Positions 31,676 to 48,500 of a DNA stretch of 64,000 nucleotides are shown piece by piece. The DNA is taken from the NCBI GenBank assembly GCA_034387635.1, contig JAOANU010000003.1, positions 248,001-312,000 on the forward strand. The letters are read 5' to 3'. A program made the position numbers and the translations under genes. This stretch comes from Rhodosporidiobolus odoratus. Its lineage: Eukaryota > Basidiomycota > Microbotryomycetes > Sporidiobolales > Sporidiobolaceae. The first letter of the stretch is position 1. Each line of letters opens with the position of its first letter. The notes beneath the pieces are model-generated. The model was not told the origin of the DNA and did no database searches. It saw only the letters and a list, made by a program, of their open reading frames with translations.

Positions 31676-32541
31676 CACCGCTCGGGTCACGCGCGGGCTT
31701 ATTTTACCACTTTTGAACGCAATCCAGTCGGCGCACGCTGCTCCTCGCCGCCTGTTGACGATGGGCCACGCTGTCCGAAGTGTGCAAGAGTCGGGGAATG
31801 GTGTTCAACGATGGGGTAGCTGTGCGAGCGCAGGATAGATCTTGAAGGCTTCAGAAGTGAGGATGCGCGTCTGTAGGGAGAGTTATGCAGGACGGGGAAG
31901 CGCAGCGGGGAAAGACAAGGCCTGCTCGCACGAGATGTTCTGACTTTGAGCCGCTATTTCGGCTGTCGATCCGCTTCGTTTGCGCCAGACTTAAGCCCTA
32001 CGGCTAACAAGTCCGTCAAAGGAAAGGCCCTCACTTCCGTAGAAGCAGCGGGCATAGTACTGGCATTTCCGGGACACGACTTTTCCGTTAGCCATCTCTC
32101 TTGCACTCGCTGTGCCTCCTCCGAAGCCGAAAACCATGCGCACGACGAGACACAGAGAACGATATGTGCAGTTACGAATCCTCGATACTCCGACTCGAGC
32201 GGCTATGCAACTAACGAAGGAAAGGCTCTGTCCACTTCGAAGGCGAGAGAGTGGCAAGGCGAGACGGGGGTCATGAACATGCCGGGTAAAGGACGATGTG
32301 TCGGTATGGTAAGTGAGCGGCATGGTATGTGAGCGAGAGAGAGAAAAAGTCGATGCAAGCTGGGGGCTGTAGGCTGAAGGAAAGAAAAAGAACGAAGGAT
32401 GGGAGAACAGAATTGCGAATCGTGTATTGACGCAGAGGCAGAACGGAGGCGGACACTCTAGACAGAGGGCACAGTGGGAAAATCAATCACGCCATGACAT
32501 GGCCAGTTAGAGAGAAGAAACACGCACCTGATTTTCCTCTT
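31676..32541. other. Intergenic, no gene supported
   Basis: Lies upstream of the LACTB2-like gene and downstream of the second F-box-like gene, both on the minus strand. A plus-strand frame at 31946-32332 is open for 128 codons but has no family features and no good start context. I treat this as promoter and 3' UTR DNA. Confidence 0.4.
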
Positions 32542-34140
32542 TCAAGCCATTCGAGGCGACCCAGCCTCACTATCCGGGCGGAACGCAAACTCAATCGCGC
32601 GTTCCTCGCAGGCCCTGTTCAGCTCCTGGATCTGCTCAACTTCCCAAGCCTCGGCCGCATCGTGTACCCTCAAGCTCTTTAACCCTACCGAATAGCGAGG
32701 GTCACGAAGATCCGCGATAAGGTCTGGATGGTAGACGAAGGTGGAGACGTGGTTGAAGGCTTGGACTTCGAGGGCAAGGAGAGAGGGTGGAATCAGGCGG
32801 AAGACTGAGGTCGAGATCTCGGTTGCAGAGACGGCGAGGACTTCGAGCGAGGTGAGAGAAGGTAAGAGTCGATCGAAGGTGGGTTCGGCTGTCGCGTCGA
32901 AGAAGGTGAGGTCGTCAAAGGTGGGGCTAAATTTGATGCGCGGTTAGCCTTGTGATGCGGTGAAAAGCGGAAGAAGAGAAAGAAAGGCCTCGTTGCAAAG
33001 GAATTGTATTTGGCGCATCGTTCCCGCTGAGGCCCGGAGAGCCTTGGTCGTTCTGCGGTGAGTGGATTAAGCATGTGACGCAGACTGCAGTCAGGCAACA
33101 CGAGAAAAGAGGCGACGGGGAAGAAGGGAACGTGAGAAGGGAGGAAGCGGGCGGAAAGACGCACTCGTCCCTCGAAAGCAGCCGCTCGAAGTAGAGCTCG
33201 CAGATCTCCAGGTTTGTACACTTCTCCAACACCTGCCACAGCACCTCCTGATCAGTGTCGCACCTCAGCCTTAACTTCCTCAATGCCTTCGGATTCAACC
33301 CATTGTGAATCGGCAAAGTGCGAGCACTCCAGCTGCTCTCGTAATCGAGCTCCAGAGTGTGAAGGGCGGACGGTAAGGCAAGATCGTACAGATCTGTGCG
33401 GGAGTAGAAATCCGTTGCCCAGGCGCTAGAAACGCCAGGAGGAAAAGGAGGGTTGCGGGTTGACGACGCTGGGCCGCCGCGGTTGTTGAGCAAGTCGTGT
33501 TCGACGGGAGGACTGGCGCTAGGATCAAAGAAGCGCGGAGAGCAGACGAGCGTTTTAAGATTGGTGGCCGACTCCAATACTTCGAACAAAGTTGAACGGG
33601 CTTGCGAGTGAAGCGGGCGAATCTGGAGGTGCGTAATCGATTTGGCGCAGGCTCTGAACGCGTCGAGGAGTGCGATGGAGTCTGAGCGGAGCGATGCCGC
33701 ATCGGAAGCGGATTGCAGGCCTTCCTTGTCGAGGGAAAGCACGAGGAAATTGACTTTGTTGGCGAGAAGAGCGCTGGCAGTGACGGTTCGAAGGAAGAAA
33801 TCGGTGGAGGAGCGATCGCGTAGAGAGACTGAGCGGTAAAGGGTGTTTGTGGCTGAAGGGGAAAGGGAACTTAGGTCTTCTTTCTAATGTCTATGAGAGT
33901 GGAGACTGACCACGAACCTGTTTCGTGCCAATCTTTGCAGACCAGAGCCAGATTAGTCGTGCTCTCGTTCGAGAGCCAACTCGCAAGGTACCCTCCGTGG
34001 TTCCGTACTCCTGGCGGGATGTCGATGGCGAACGAGAAGATAACGTCGAGAACGTCCGGGGGAACGGTTAGGGCGGAGGCTTGGGGACGAGTGCCCTCTT
34101 CTGGAGAGACTTCCGACATAGTCTGGCTCCGGTATGGCAT
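32542..34140 (-). CDS. F-box-like protein with LRR-type repeats (431 aa)
   Basis: Three exons (34140-33918, 33852-33165, 32926-32542) join in phase through introns with clear branch sites (CTAAC before 32927). The N-terminus carries an F-box-like element: LTVPPDVLDVIFSFAIDIP, then LALVCKDWHETATNTLYRSV. Leucine-rich segments follow (ALLANKVNFLVLSLD, LFEVLESATNLKTLVCSP, LPSALHTLELDYES, LRKLRLRCDTD, LPSLTSLEVLAVSATEI, LLALEVQAFNHVSTFVYH). This is the architecture of the many F-box/LRR-like SCF adaptors in basidiomycetes. It shares design, not close sequence, with the gene at 7.0-8.8 kb. Substrate unknown. An alternative start lies seven codons downstream (MSEVSPEEG). Confidence 0.75.
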
Positions 34141-36995
34141 TTTTGAGTACAGTAGGGCGATCTTCGATCCAGGTTGGGTAGGTGAGCGTGTCGCCAGGAG
34201 AAGCGGGGACGAGGGGATGAGGGAAGTCGTCGCTGTCGGTGCGGGTCACGCCGGACTAGGCAGAGTACAGCACTGTAGGCCACGGCATCAGCTCCGAAAA
34301 TGCGCGGCATACGGCGGCTTCACGGCCTCTGCTGCAGAGTCCAATAACAGGAGGAAAACAGTCGGGGACTGACCTTTGACGGCAGAGTGACGAAGTGGAC
34401 TTCTTCGAAGCTGTTCAGGCTTTCACCGAGCTGTTTGGCAGCTCCACAAAGCGGTGGGCAGAGGAAGAGAGAGTGAAGTCCGCTCGGGGATGTACTTGAA
34501 CGGGACAAAGCGAGAGAAGGCGAAGTGAGCTTGGCAGGTTCGTTGAAAGCCGCCACGCCGCGCCAGTCCCTATATCGAGCCTTCCCCTTGCTGCAAGGTG
34601 CGGCCTGCTCGCGCTGTAGAGCGAAGCAGGGCGACGATGCAGGGTCGGCGTGCCACATTAGGAGTTGTTTGCTGCTCAAACAAAACTCGTTCCATTAGTG
34701 CTGCCACCAGCTGCCGCAGGGCCGCCTGCGCCCACTCTACGGCGCTCCTACTCAGTCGTCGCACGGCACGACGCCGCCTTCACTTCTCGCCCCGCCGCAA
34801 CACAAGGCAAATCGACGACCTCCGATCAAGTCGCTCTGACGCTACAAGCTCCAAGCTCCCGGTAGCTTCGACTGGCGGAAGCGACGTGCGACAAGCGGTC
34901 TTGGAACCGGGAGCGAGGTAAAAGTGGTTGAACCCAGTCGGATGGGCGGATATGGTCTGAGAAGGTCGACGGCCGAATTGGGGACGAGGGCGCTTCAGGC
35001 GCCAGCAAGACGAGTTGAAGGATAAGAGTGGTGTCGACATGCTGCAGGACGTGCTGGTGTGCCGGAAGAGCTGTCGTGCTGTCTTTGGAGCGTTGCCGTT
35101 GGCGGTCGAGCTGGTCGGGAACGAGGTCGTTAGTAGGTGATCCGCTCTGCTTCCCTCTCTGTCCCTCTGCTTCGCCAAACAAGCCTATGAGCCAACTGCA
35201 AGGACTTGTCGCCGATCACCGGGTCCACAGCTGACTGAAGCCCTGCCTACAGCCAACTGCTCCTGACCATGCCACTTCGTCCTCAAAGCGCTCTTCCAGG
35301 TATGGCCGTCGCCAGCTTTACCGAATGCTTCACCCGCCCGAGCTTTCAGGCTGGAAGTAGATGCTTAGGGATCTACCGGGGACCGGCGTTTCAAACCGTC
35401 TCACAAGCAGTCGAGTTCCGACAAAATGTCCGGCAGGATGGCCGGAATTGACGCGACGGCTGTAGGCGAGGCACAACAGCCGGTCAGTACCCCTCTCGTG
35501 TTCTGCTGACGACAATGACTACTCACCGACATCGCTCATGCAGACGCTGCCACATCTTAGGCCCGCCTGACGAGTCGTCTTTATCGTCCGATCGGACGAA
35601 CCCGTTATCGACGGTTACCCTCAGCTTGCGACCCGGCAACACACAGTCGACATGCTGTACATCGTCAAGGAACCCCCGCTCCGTTCGCCAACACCGCACT
35701 CGCCTGCCTTCGTCATTCTCAGTCGAATCCACTAGGACTGCCGCTGACGAATGAAGGTCCACGAGCCCGCTCACTCGCTCAAAGGTAATGCTGGGGACTG
35801 CACAGCGTACCTTGCTGTGGTCCTACTCATCCTGCTTGTCCTCCTGTTTCCTGCCTCCTCCCTCCGAGCCAGAGCAGCTCTGCTTGCTTTAATCGCCTCC
35901 CGACCCCCGCTTCTCCCGCTTTGTAACCCAGGATTCAGTCGAGGCGGTGTCAACGCATACGTCTGAGATGCATGAGGGTAATCTCGAGGCGTCCCGCAGT
36001 TGGCAGAGGCGTTCGCCACTGGTTTTCGTCGGTTTCAACTTTAGCGCTTCCCTGCCTTAGCAGCGAAGGAGCAGTCGTGATTGGTAACCTGAAGCGACTG
36101 CAGCAGCGGTACAAGCAGCAACAAGAAGCAATGGCCCAGCAGAAGAGGAGGAACAGTTAGAAGAAGGAGCGGAACCAACTTCGATCAACTTGATTGAGAT
36201 GCACTCGAGCAGCAAGAGGAACCGGGGGTGAACTAGAAGTCCTTCTTCAGCCGAGGTCAGCTTTCTGACTTGCTGGGATGTTCCCCGAGCTGCCCATAGG
36301 GGTTGCAGGGGGTTAGCAAGCGAGGAGGAGAACACGGAATTAATGAGTCGTTTCCGTTCTTCGCAAGCCTCAAGGTTGGCCAGCGAATATAGTGTGGCAG
36401 GAACCGTCGTACTCTCCGGTCAGCGACAGTACGTCATCTCTCTCATACATCACATCCTCGGTCAACGGCTGACGGGACCACACCCTCCTTCCAGACCAGC
36501 TCCGCTTCCTTTTCCTCTTTCCCCCAGGCATTCGGTGCATCCCCACGTCAGCCTACGCCCGCTTGATCTGGAATACCGTGTCAGCTGAGGTAGAGTGGTA
36601 GGGTGCAGAAGTGGACTTGCAGTGCCGAACGACCGAAGTCGGGCAGGAAGGAGGAAGCGCTGCGTCTTCTGCGAGAGACTCGGGGGTTGAGCCGTGATTA
36701 GACTGGGATCACAGCTTCTACACAGCTTCCTCGTCGTACCTCCTCGCAATAGGAACACCAGGCCACGCTCATCTTGGTTGCGTCGCAGCGACTCCGCCTC
36801 CCTCAGCTCCTTCCTGCTTCCTCCGGTCACCGTCGTTACCTACTCTAACCCTTCTGACAGCAGCGACAGGCTCTCTCACAGCTTCTATAGCCAGGTCTCC
36901 ACAGTCAAGACCCCCCTCCTCCTTCTACACTCTACCTTCGCCAGTCCACGCATCCCCTTCCGTTAACAGGACCTCCTCTGTGCTGATCCCCCGCT
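34141..36995. other. Poorly resolved 2.9-kb region with exon-like fragments
   Basis: No complete gene can be built. Several plus-strand pieces look coding: 34395-34490 (SDEVDFFEAVQAFTELFGSS after a CTGAC..GCAG acceptor), 34545-34698 (YRAFPLLQGAACSRCRAKQG, stop 34698), 35428-35485 (MSGRMAGIDATAVGEAQQP before a GTCAGT donor), 35543-35738 (RVVFIVRSDEPVIDGYPQLA, with an in-frame TGA just before it), and 36068-36160 (NLKRLQQRYKQQQEAMAQQK, stop 36160). These may be exons of one or two rapidly evolving small genes, a decayed gene, or a spliced non-coding RNA. Minus-strand frames here are also open but less convincing. Confidence 0.3.
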
Positions 36996-37239
36996 ATGAC
37001 TGCTCACGAGGCCTCAATCAGCCGACTCGAGGTAATGCTACACTTCTGATATCTCGACCCGTTCTGCCTACCTTCCCTGCCGTGCCTACTCGTCCCCCTG
37101 CCAGCTGGAAGCCGTGCTTGCAGGCCTATTCTCGCCCGCTGCCAGTTCTAAGCGCTTTCTTCGTTGCGTAACCTCGAAGACCTCGTCTCGAGCATGTCAG
37201 CCGGATACTCCATTATGCACGTCCTCTCCTTCTTGCTAG
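36996..37239 (+). CDS. Possible small spliced ORF (56 aa)
   Basis: Exon 36996-37031 (MTAHEASISRLE) ends at a GTAATG donor; exon 37105-37239 begins after CCTGCCAG and reads LEAVLAGLFSPAASSKRF, ending at TAG 37237-37239. The first 30 residues look like an amphipathic, possibly mitochondrial-targeted, helix. No family recognised. It ends 16 bp from the PEX12 stop codon on the other strand, so the transcripts would overlap. Confidence 0.3.
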
Positions 37240-37255
37240 ACCGCCCTCACTATTT

Positions 37256-38863
37256 CTATCCCATAATCCTCCTCAACCTTCCCAACTCAGTCCACTCTCC
37301 CGTCTTCGGATCCTTCAACCTTCCCGTCTTCCGCCTCTCTTTCTTCTTCGCCTCCTCACCAGCTTCATCAAGCGATACCTCCCTCCCATCCGGCAATACC
37401 ACAACCTCCTCCTCCAACCCTCTCAAGCACCGATAACACCCCACCCACCCACTCGGCAAAGCAGTGGGATTCTCCACTATTCCACCATGTACTACGCACT
37501 TGCCTCGTTTCTCTTTACCCGCAGTGACTTCGTTTGGAGGAGCAGGCGGGGCCCGCAAAGCAGGTTGACTACCCGCTTTTCCCGCTCCTCTGAGGTGGCT
37601 CCCACCGCCACCGGGAGAGTACCACCATTCGAGCAAGCGGAACCCGAAGATAGTGAGAGGGAGGAGGGTGCGGAGAGAGTCGAGTGCGAGCGAGGGGGTG
37701 AGGCGAAGGAAGCGGGAGAGGATGAGGGGGAGGGCAGGGCGGGTGGAGGGAGGGGAGTTTGGGGGTGGGGAGAAGAGGGTGGTGAAGGTGGAGGGTAGGT
37801 TCTGGAGGCGTTCCTACACCGATAGAAGCGCATCAAAATGGGTACAGGCCGAAGCATCACGGGTTGAAAGTTTTGAAAGGGAAGAGGCCAGCAGGCAAGT
37901 GCAGAGAAAAAGACAAGACGGATTGGTACAGTGAGGAACGATTCGAACGCACATAGTCTTCTTGCCCCATTCGTCGAACCTCAACTCTGATGAGCCTGAA
38001 CCAAGGTCTCCAGAATGGGCTCTTGCTAAACAGGTAGCGGAGGTTGTAAACGAGGAGGTAGAGCTGGTAGGCGAGGTTGGCGTGAGGGTAGGAAAGCTTG
38101 AAGGCAGCCTCTAGTGCCGGCTTCAGTCTCTCTCGTAGAGGGCGAGAAGTGTTTCGGAGTATCGATAGTGAGGCGGAAGAAGAGGAGGAAGCAAAGAGGG
38201 ACTCGTCGACTCCGCCACCTAATCGCTCATAGGCATCGGCGAGCTTCGTCTGCAAATATGGTAATAGGACCTACGAGTCACAACTCGGTCAGTGAGCTTG
38301 CCAACTGCGCGAGCTCAGGTACAACGAGGATATGCAGCAAGCAAGACGCACCAAGAAAACCAAGCTGCCTCGAATCTCCCTTCTGCCCATCCTATCACTC
38401 TTGCCCGTCAACGCGGCCGCTTTCCGCACGTTGTCCCCATTCCCTCCCGGCATGACTTTCCGCCTCTTCAGCCCATAGAACGTCTCGGCGAAGCTTCCGC
38501 CGTAACGCAAAAGGTAGTGCTTCTCGACGAAGAACATGCAAACTGCGAAGAGGGCATCGTGGTGGTTGACCAGTCGTAGGAGGTAGCGGGGATGGCGTTG
38601 GGCAAAGACCTGCAGGAGAGGTCAAGGGTGAGATGGAGGAGGGCGGAAGGGAGCAGGCCGTAAATCGAAACAGCACGTACCGAGAGAACATAGCGGACGA
38701 CGGGACTCAACAGGTCCCTCAGCTGGTCTACAAGAGGACGCGTAGCGAGTCAGCCGACGTATAACGGAGGCTACGCGGAAGGGAGAGCCCCACCTTGAGC
38801 CGCGAGTTCGAAGAGAGAGGGTCGCAGTGGGTCGGTGGGGGCAGGGTTGGGCGAGTAGCTCAT
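37256..38863 (-). CDS. PEX12: Peroxisomal RING ubiquitin ligase subunit PEX12
   Basis: Peroxisome biogenesis factor; with PEX2 and PEX10 it forms the membrane ligase that ubiquitinates and recycles the PEX5 import receptor. The ATG at 38863 opens MSYSPNPAPTDPLRPSLFEL. The family blocks follow across introns: AAQDQLRDLLSPVVRYVLSV, FAQRHPRYLLRLVNHHDALF, VEKHYLLRYGGSFAETFYGL (the diagnostic SFAExFYGLKR motif), RGSLVFLVLLPYLQTKLADA, AAFKLSYPHANLAYQLYLLV, and the YLFSKSPFWRPWF segment. The C-terminal RING-like domain is visible in the last exon as GKCVVHGGIVENPTALPSGW followed by VGCYRC and ends DPKTGEWTELGRLRRIMG. As known for PEX12, not all RING zinc ligands are present. The gene is divergent from RSP5, with 339 bp between the start codons. 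Confidence 0.92.
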
Positions 38864-39202
38864 GGTAGTACAGGGCGTATACGAGTGCTATGCAGTCCAC
38901 GCAAGCTGGACCAGCGGTCGGAGCTGGGTTGACAGATCTGGGAATCCTGTCTCCCGGGTCCGGCTACTTCCCACTTTGCAATCGCTTGTAGTCCACTCGA
39001 TCACGCTCCGCCAGCGTGTACTTTAGCCTACTTTAGCTCTGTTGTTAAGACAACGGCGTGGAAAGGAACACCAACTCGTCCGCCGTTGATCCGGAACAAG
39101 CCGCGGACACTTCTTCTGCCTCCTCGTGCTTCGCCTCGTGCTTCTTCAGTACCGCTCTCGCTGCTTCAGTGTGCTCTGTGACCGCTGTTCGAGGTTGTGC
39201 GA
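38864..39202. promoter_or_regulatory. Shared divergent promoter, PEX12 / RSP5
   Basis: Only 339 bp separate the two inferred start codons. No specific binding motif is claimed. Confidence 0.45.
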
Positions 39203-43815
<4,613 letters not shown>

Positions 43816-45559
43816 AAACCGCCGGTGCCGCCTTTGTCCGCTCCCCACCCCCTTCCATCGGTCCTTCGCCTGTCCTGGATTCACCCTTCCACCCATCGAA
43901 GGTCAAGGGTGCTGCCTTGCCGGGACTGTTCACCCGGCCTTCGCTTAGCCCCTTCTCTGGCTCGCACCTTTCGACCGTCACTTTTCTCCTCGAGCTGTAT
44001 TGTTGTTGTTGGTCATTCCCTTTTCCCTCTTCTTATTCTGCGCGGATGTTGGATTGTGGAGTGAAATTGCGATGTGCTTAGATGTCGGAAGACATCCCTG
44101 TTGACCGCGAGGTAAGCAGAGAGCGCGAGAAAAAGGTGGATCTGCTCGAGCTTCGTCGGCTCTTCCGGCTCGCCGCAGAGGTCTGAGGGCTCATCGTTGT
44201 GCCCAACTCTTGCACGAAAGGGTCGAAAGGTGCTGCAGGACTCGGAACACGACAGGGAAAAAGAGGTGGGTAGGCACGGAATGGAAGCAAGTCTCACCCG
44301 TTTAGCAAATTGCCGATCAGGCCTAGCCACCTTCCTTAGCGCCTTTCCGATTCTTTCGGCGACTCGGAGCTGTGCAGCAAGGCTTTTCATGCGCAAGGCA
44401 TGTACTGGCTTCGCTTACGCTGTACGATGCTGACGAAGAGAGAGGAAGAGAGAGGAAGAAAGAGCAGGAAGTAGCGGGAAGAGCGCTTCGGCCGCGGCGG
44501 CCGCTCGCCCCGCCCCCAACAGCCCAACAGGCGGGGTGAGCGAGAGCTCCGTGTGGAGCTGGATGTCCGTCCCGCATCGATTGTCCGGAGACTCCAAACG
44601 TCTTATAGAGGGGTAAAAGAAAACCAAAAAATCTTCCGGTTGGGCTGCTCTCGCTCACTGTGAGCCTCTGCAGCGTCGTTGCAACCTTGTCCGACGACTT
44701 ACGGACCCGATAAGGTGAGCCGAAGTTGCCCAAGCGTTGCGGCATTTTCGATCGGACGCCATCGCCACCATTTCATCGCCTCTCTCTCCGGCTTGTCCTA
44801 ATCGCTTGGTGTTCGCTCTCGAGCAGGAGGGCGTGTTACAAGCTGAACAAGTACGCTGACCTTCCCAGCGAGGACTTGTGTGCTCCAGCTCGATCTCATC
44901 TCCGTCTTTCTCCCCCCGTCACTCCACTTCCCCAGCTCCCCTCTCACCGACCTCTTGTCCCCCCTCGTCTTTCGCCAATACAGCTCAGCCGGACCGCGGT
45001 GCATCCATACTCGACTGTTGGATCACTCTAAAGGCTGGATCAAAGGTGCGCACTGCTGCCTAGAATCACTACCACCTTCTCTGTCCTGCGCAGGATCCTG
45101 TTCGGCCTCCTCCCTTGTTCCCGCCGGCCCAGCTGACTGATTATTCCCTTTCTACTCTCCTGCGCATACTCTGCCTCTACTCAGTCGAGTCCTTCCCTCT
45201 TACTCGAGTCAAGTAAGCACCACCGCATCCCGTGTGGCGGATACCGACTGCAGCAGCTGCCAGGTGAGTTTGAAACCCTTTCACTGGTTGACTTTTCTAC
45301 CCATTCCTTCACCGGATTCCTTCTACAACCAACGTGCATCACCGCGGTTCATCTCTGGGCAGATGGACTAGCCTCGCCCCAACTATGGAAGCCCGGCCGG
45401 ATTCATTTCCTGCTCATCATCCATTCCCACTACTTCCCCTCTCATGCCCCTCTCTTCCCCTGTTTTTCTTCTTTGGTCCATCGCGTCGTCCGCGGCTGCT
45501 TCTCTCTCCTTCTTCGAGATTGCCTGGTCATCAACAGAGTCGTCTCCACTCGGGAGAAC
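43816..45559. other. 1.7-kb stretch: 3' flank of RSP5 and long leader/promoter of the CBM21 gene
   Basis: Contains a GC-rich palindromic block near 44490-44505 (GGCCGCGGCGGCCG), CT-rich tracts toward 45500, and one weak minus-strand ORF (listed separately). GT/CAG pairs after 44800 suggest 5' UTR introns of the downstream gene, which I cannot fix. Confidence 0.35.
44191..44390 (-). CDS. Possible microprotein (44 aa), two exons
   Basis: Exon 44390-44298 encodes MKSLAAQLRVAERIGKALRK followed by VARPDRQFAKR, a strongly basic amphipathic helix like a mitochondrial presequence or small inner-membrane protein, and ends at a GTGAGA donor. After CCTGCAG the frame runs 14 more codons to TGA at 44191. 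Other phases of exon 2 are open for longer, so the C-terminus is unsure. No family assigned. Confidence 0.25.
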
Positions 45560-48500
45560 ATGTCGACGCTGACTCTGATTACAACTCCTCACTCTAGTCC
45601 ACCTCGTCCTCGCTCTCCAGGCCGAAGTGTTTACCGCACCACCTGCCGAATCGCGTCTCCTTCCTCCACGCCTCCATCGCTCTCTCGTCGATCGTCTGCC
45701 TTCTCCACCTTCGCGTCCCGCGCCGGTCTAGCTGCTCCGCTCGACGCTGCCCCCATCCCCCGCCGTCCTTCCATCGAGTCGCTTGGACTGTCTTTCCCCG
45801 CCCTGCTCACCTTCGCCGCCAACTCTCGCGTCTCTCCACTCTCTTCACCTCCCCGCGCTGTCCCTCTCGTCGCCATGCCGTACGCCGTTCCGTCACCTGG
45901 CTCTTCGCCCACCTCGACCATGACCTTGGCGCCCCTCCCCGTCTCTCCCGTCAAGGCGCCACCTCCCGCTCCTCCCCCTATTCATCGCCCCCTCTCGTCC
46001 CTCGCGTCCATCTCCCCTCGTTCGACAGACACGCGCCCCTTACGCCATCATCAACGGTCTCATTCTTCCGAGCCGGTCGCGAGCACCAGCAGCTTAATTT
46101 TCGTACAGCCGGCGAGCCCGGAAGACGAGCGAGGATTGCAGCGATCGTACCTGTGGAGCTCGCCCAGCGGCTCGTCGCCAACGCCGATGAGCGGGTACGC
46201 GACGATACCGAGGCAGCAGAGGAAAATCCGGATGTCGGCGTTGACCCCAGCGGGCCCGTTCGGCAGCAGCATCTCTCCATCGAGTAGCGGTCCGAGCTCG
46301 CAGGAGGACTGGTCAGAAGGCTTGCGAGGGCGGAAAGAAGGTCGAGCGGCTTCCTTCGCCGAGGAAGACCGACCTCCTCGCGCTGGGGATTCCATCTTTG
46401 CCAACGCTTTCCCTTTCGGCCCTTCATCCTCTTCCACCTCTCCCTCTCCTACTCCCTCTGAAGATGGCTTCACCGGCAAACCCGCCCTCATGGTTCGCAA
46501 AAAGTCTGGTGAACTCGTTCGCCCCTCGCTCAAAGCCGACACGATGCGACGCGATTTTTCCAAACCTCGCTCGGCGCCCGCCACGCCTACCTGCCCAAAA
46601 TACGTCCACTTTGACACGCAGCTCGAGCATGTCAAGCACTTCCTCGCGCAGCAACGCCCGGCGGCTGTGTCGAGATCTGGAAGTCCCATTGAGACCGAGA
46701 CGGAGGAGGAACCCGAGGCGTTCCCCTTCCCGGCGATGGCCACCGCTCAAGCTGGTACCGTCAAGCTCGTCCTTCCCAACTTCCCTCCACCTTCTATCCG
46801 AGCCGCCGCTTCCGCTGAGGCGTACGTCGAGTCCCTCGAGATGACGTCGGACGGCAAGAACATTCGAGGCATCGTGCGCGTCCAGAACCTCTCCTTCGAG
46901 AAGTGGGTCGCCGTCCGCTTCACGCTCGACAACTGGCAGACGGTCAGTGAAGTCTCGGGCGAGCATCACGAATCTCTTCCCGGCGGCAAGGAGGATCGAT
47001 TCGCCTTCACCATCAAGCTGCAAGACCTCCTCGCTCGTATCGAGGAGAAGACCATGTTCCTCGCCGTCCGGTACACGGTTGGCGGTCGCGAAATTTGGGA
47101 CAACAACGACAACCAGAACTACCGGATCGAATTTAGGAAGGTCCCTACTCCTCCGTCGGGTGGGCATCGTTCAGCGGCTAGCATGGCCAATGCGGCGGCA
47201 AGTAGGGCGGCGGCGCAGAGCGCGGCGGAGAGGAGGAAGAATGCTTGGAGCGTTACGAACGCTGGTCAGGCGGCAGACCGGATGGCGGATTTGAGGAGGG
47301 AGTTGGATCGGCTTGTTCGCGATGAAGGATTCGACGATGACGAGACGGATCAGTCTTCCGCCTCGCTTGGTCTGTCTAGCTCGTCCCAGGCTGGTCTGGG
47401 GATTGGAGGAGGGGGGAAAAGGTTTGGACCGGATGCGAGGAGCTACAGTGAGGGGGCGCCGAGCTTGAGTGGCAGGTATGACTTTGGTAACTCGCTCAAG
47501 ATGTACACGGACAAGGGGAATGGGATGAAGGAAAGGCCAGCGGGGAGTCCCAGCCTGGTTGTGCCGTCGCCCCTGGCAACTTCGGTGCGTTTCCCTCCTT
47601 TCCTTTTCTCGCTCTTCCCTTGCTGATGGTTCCTTGGTGATCGCTCCTGGCAGTCCATATCGTTCTTTGACCCTGTCTCCACTTCCCCTCAGCGTCCCCG
47701 AGCGCCGCCTCTTCCTCCTCTCGCCAACCCCGCCGATGAGAGCAAGCCCTTCGCTACCACCACACTCATCCACGGCATGCCCGCTACCGTCTACGACCCT
47801 TCTCTCACCGCTCCATCCCTCATCAACTCGCACCGTGGCGGCGGCGAGTCTCCCCTTCTCTCGCCTCGCCCGCCTCTCCGGCCAGACTTTGGCCTTCCAA
47901 GCACGAGCGCGGCCAGAGCTTCTGCCACTGCCGCTTCCGGAAGCGCCGCACCGAGTAAGGCCTACTTCTCGCCCACTCTACCGACCTTCCCGCCGATTGC
48001 CCAGGTCCCGAACAGCCCGATCGCCGACCCGTCGACTTCGAGCTACTTTTACCCTCCCGGTTCGCCTGCTGTTTCGACCTTTGGCAGCAACTCTCCCTAC
48101 TTCCCTTCGCAAGAGGTAGCTAGTAACAAGGCTTTCCATAGCGGCGGCGCGCCGAGAGCGAGGTACGCCTCTTACCCTGCTGGTTCCGCCAAAGCCGACT
48201 CGGCTGCCCTCGGCGCCGTAAAGGCGAGCCACGATGGCGGTTCCCTCGCTCCTATCCGCTCTCTCGCTCCAGCACCCTACTCGCCTCTTCACCCTCCGCA
48301 GTTCCGCGACGCCGGCGGCCGCTCTTCCCCCTTTGCTTCTCCCGTCCCATCGCCGCCGATGGGCATATCACCGTCAGCATCTCCACCTCGCTCTGGTTCA
48401 CCTGTCCCCTCTTCCCTCGGCATGGGCAGCGGGCGCAAGCTGCGATCACCGCCTCCGGGGCGCGTCAGCGATGACAGCGACGATAACGAAGCCTCGCAGC

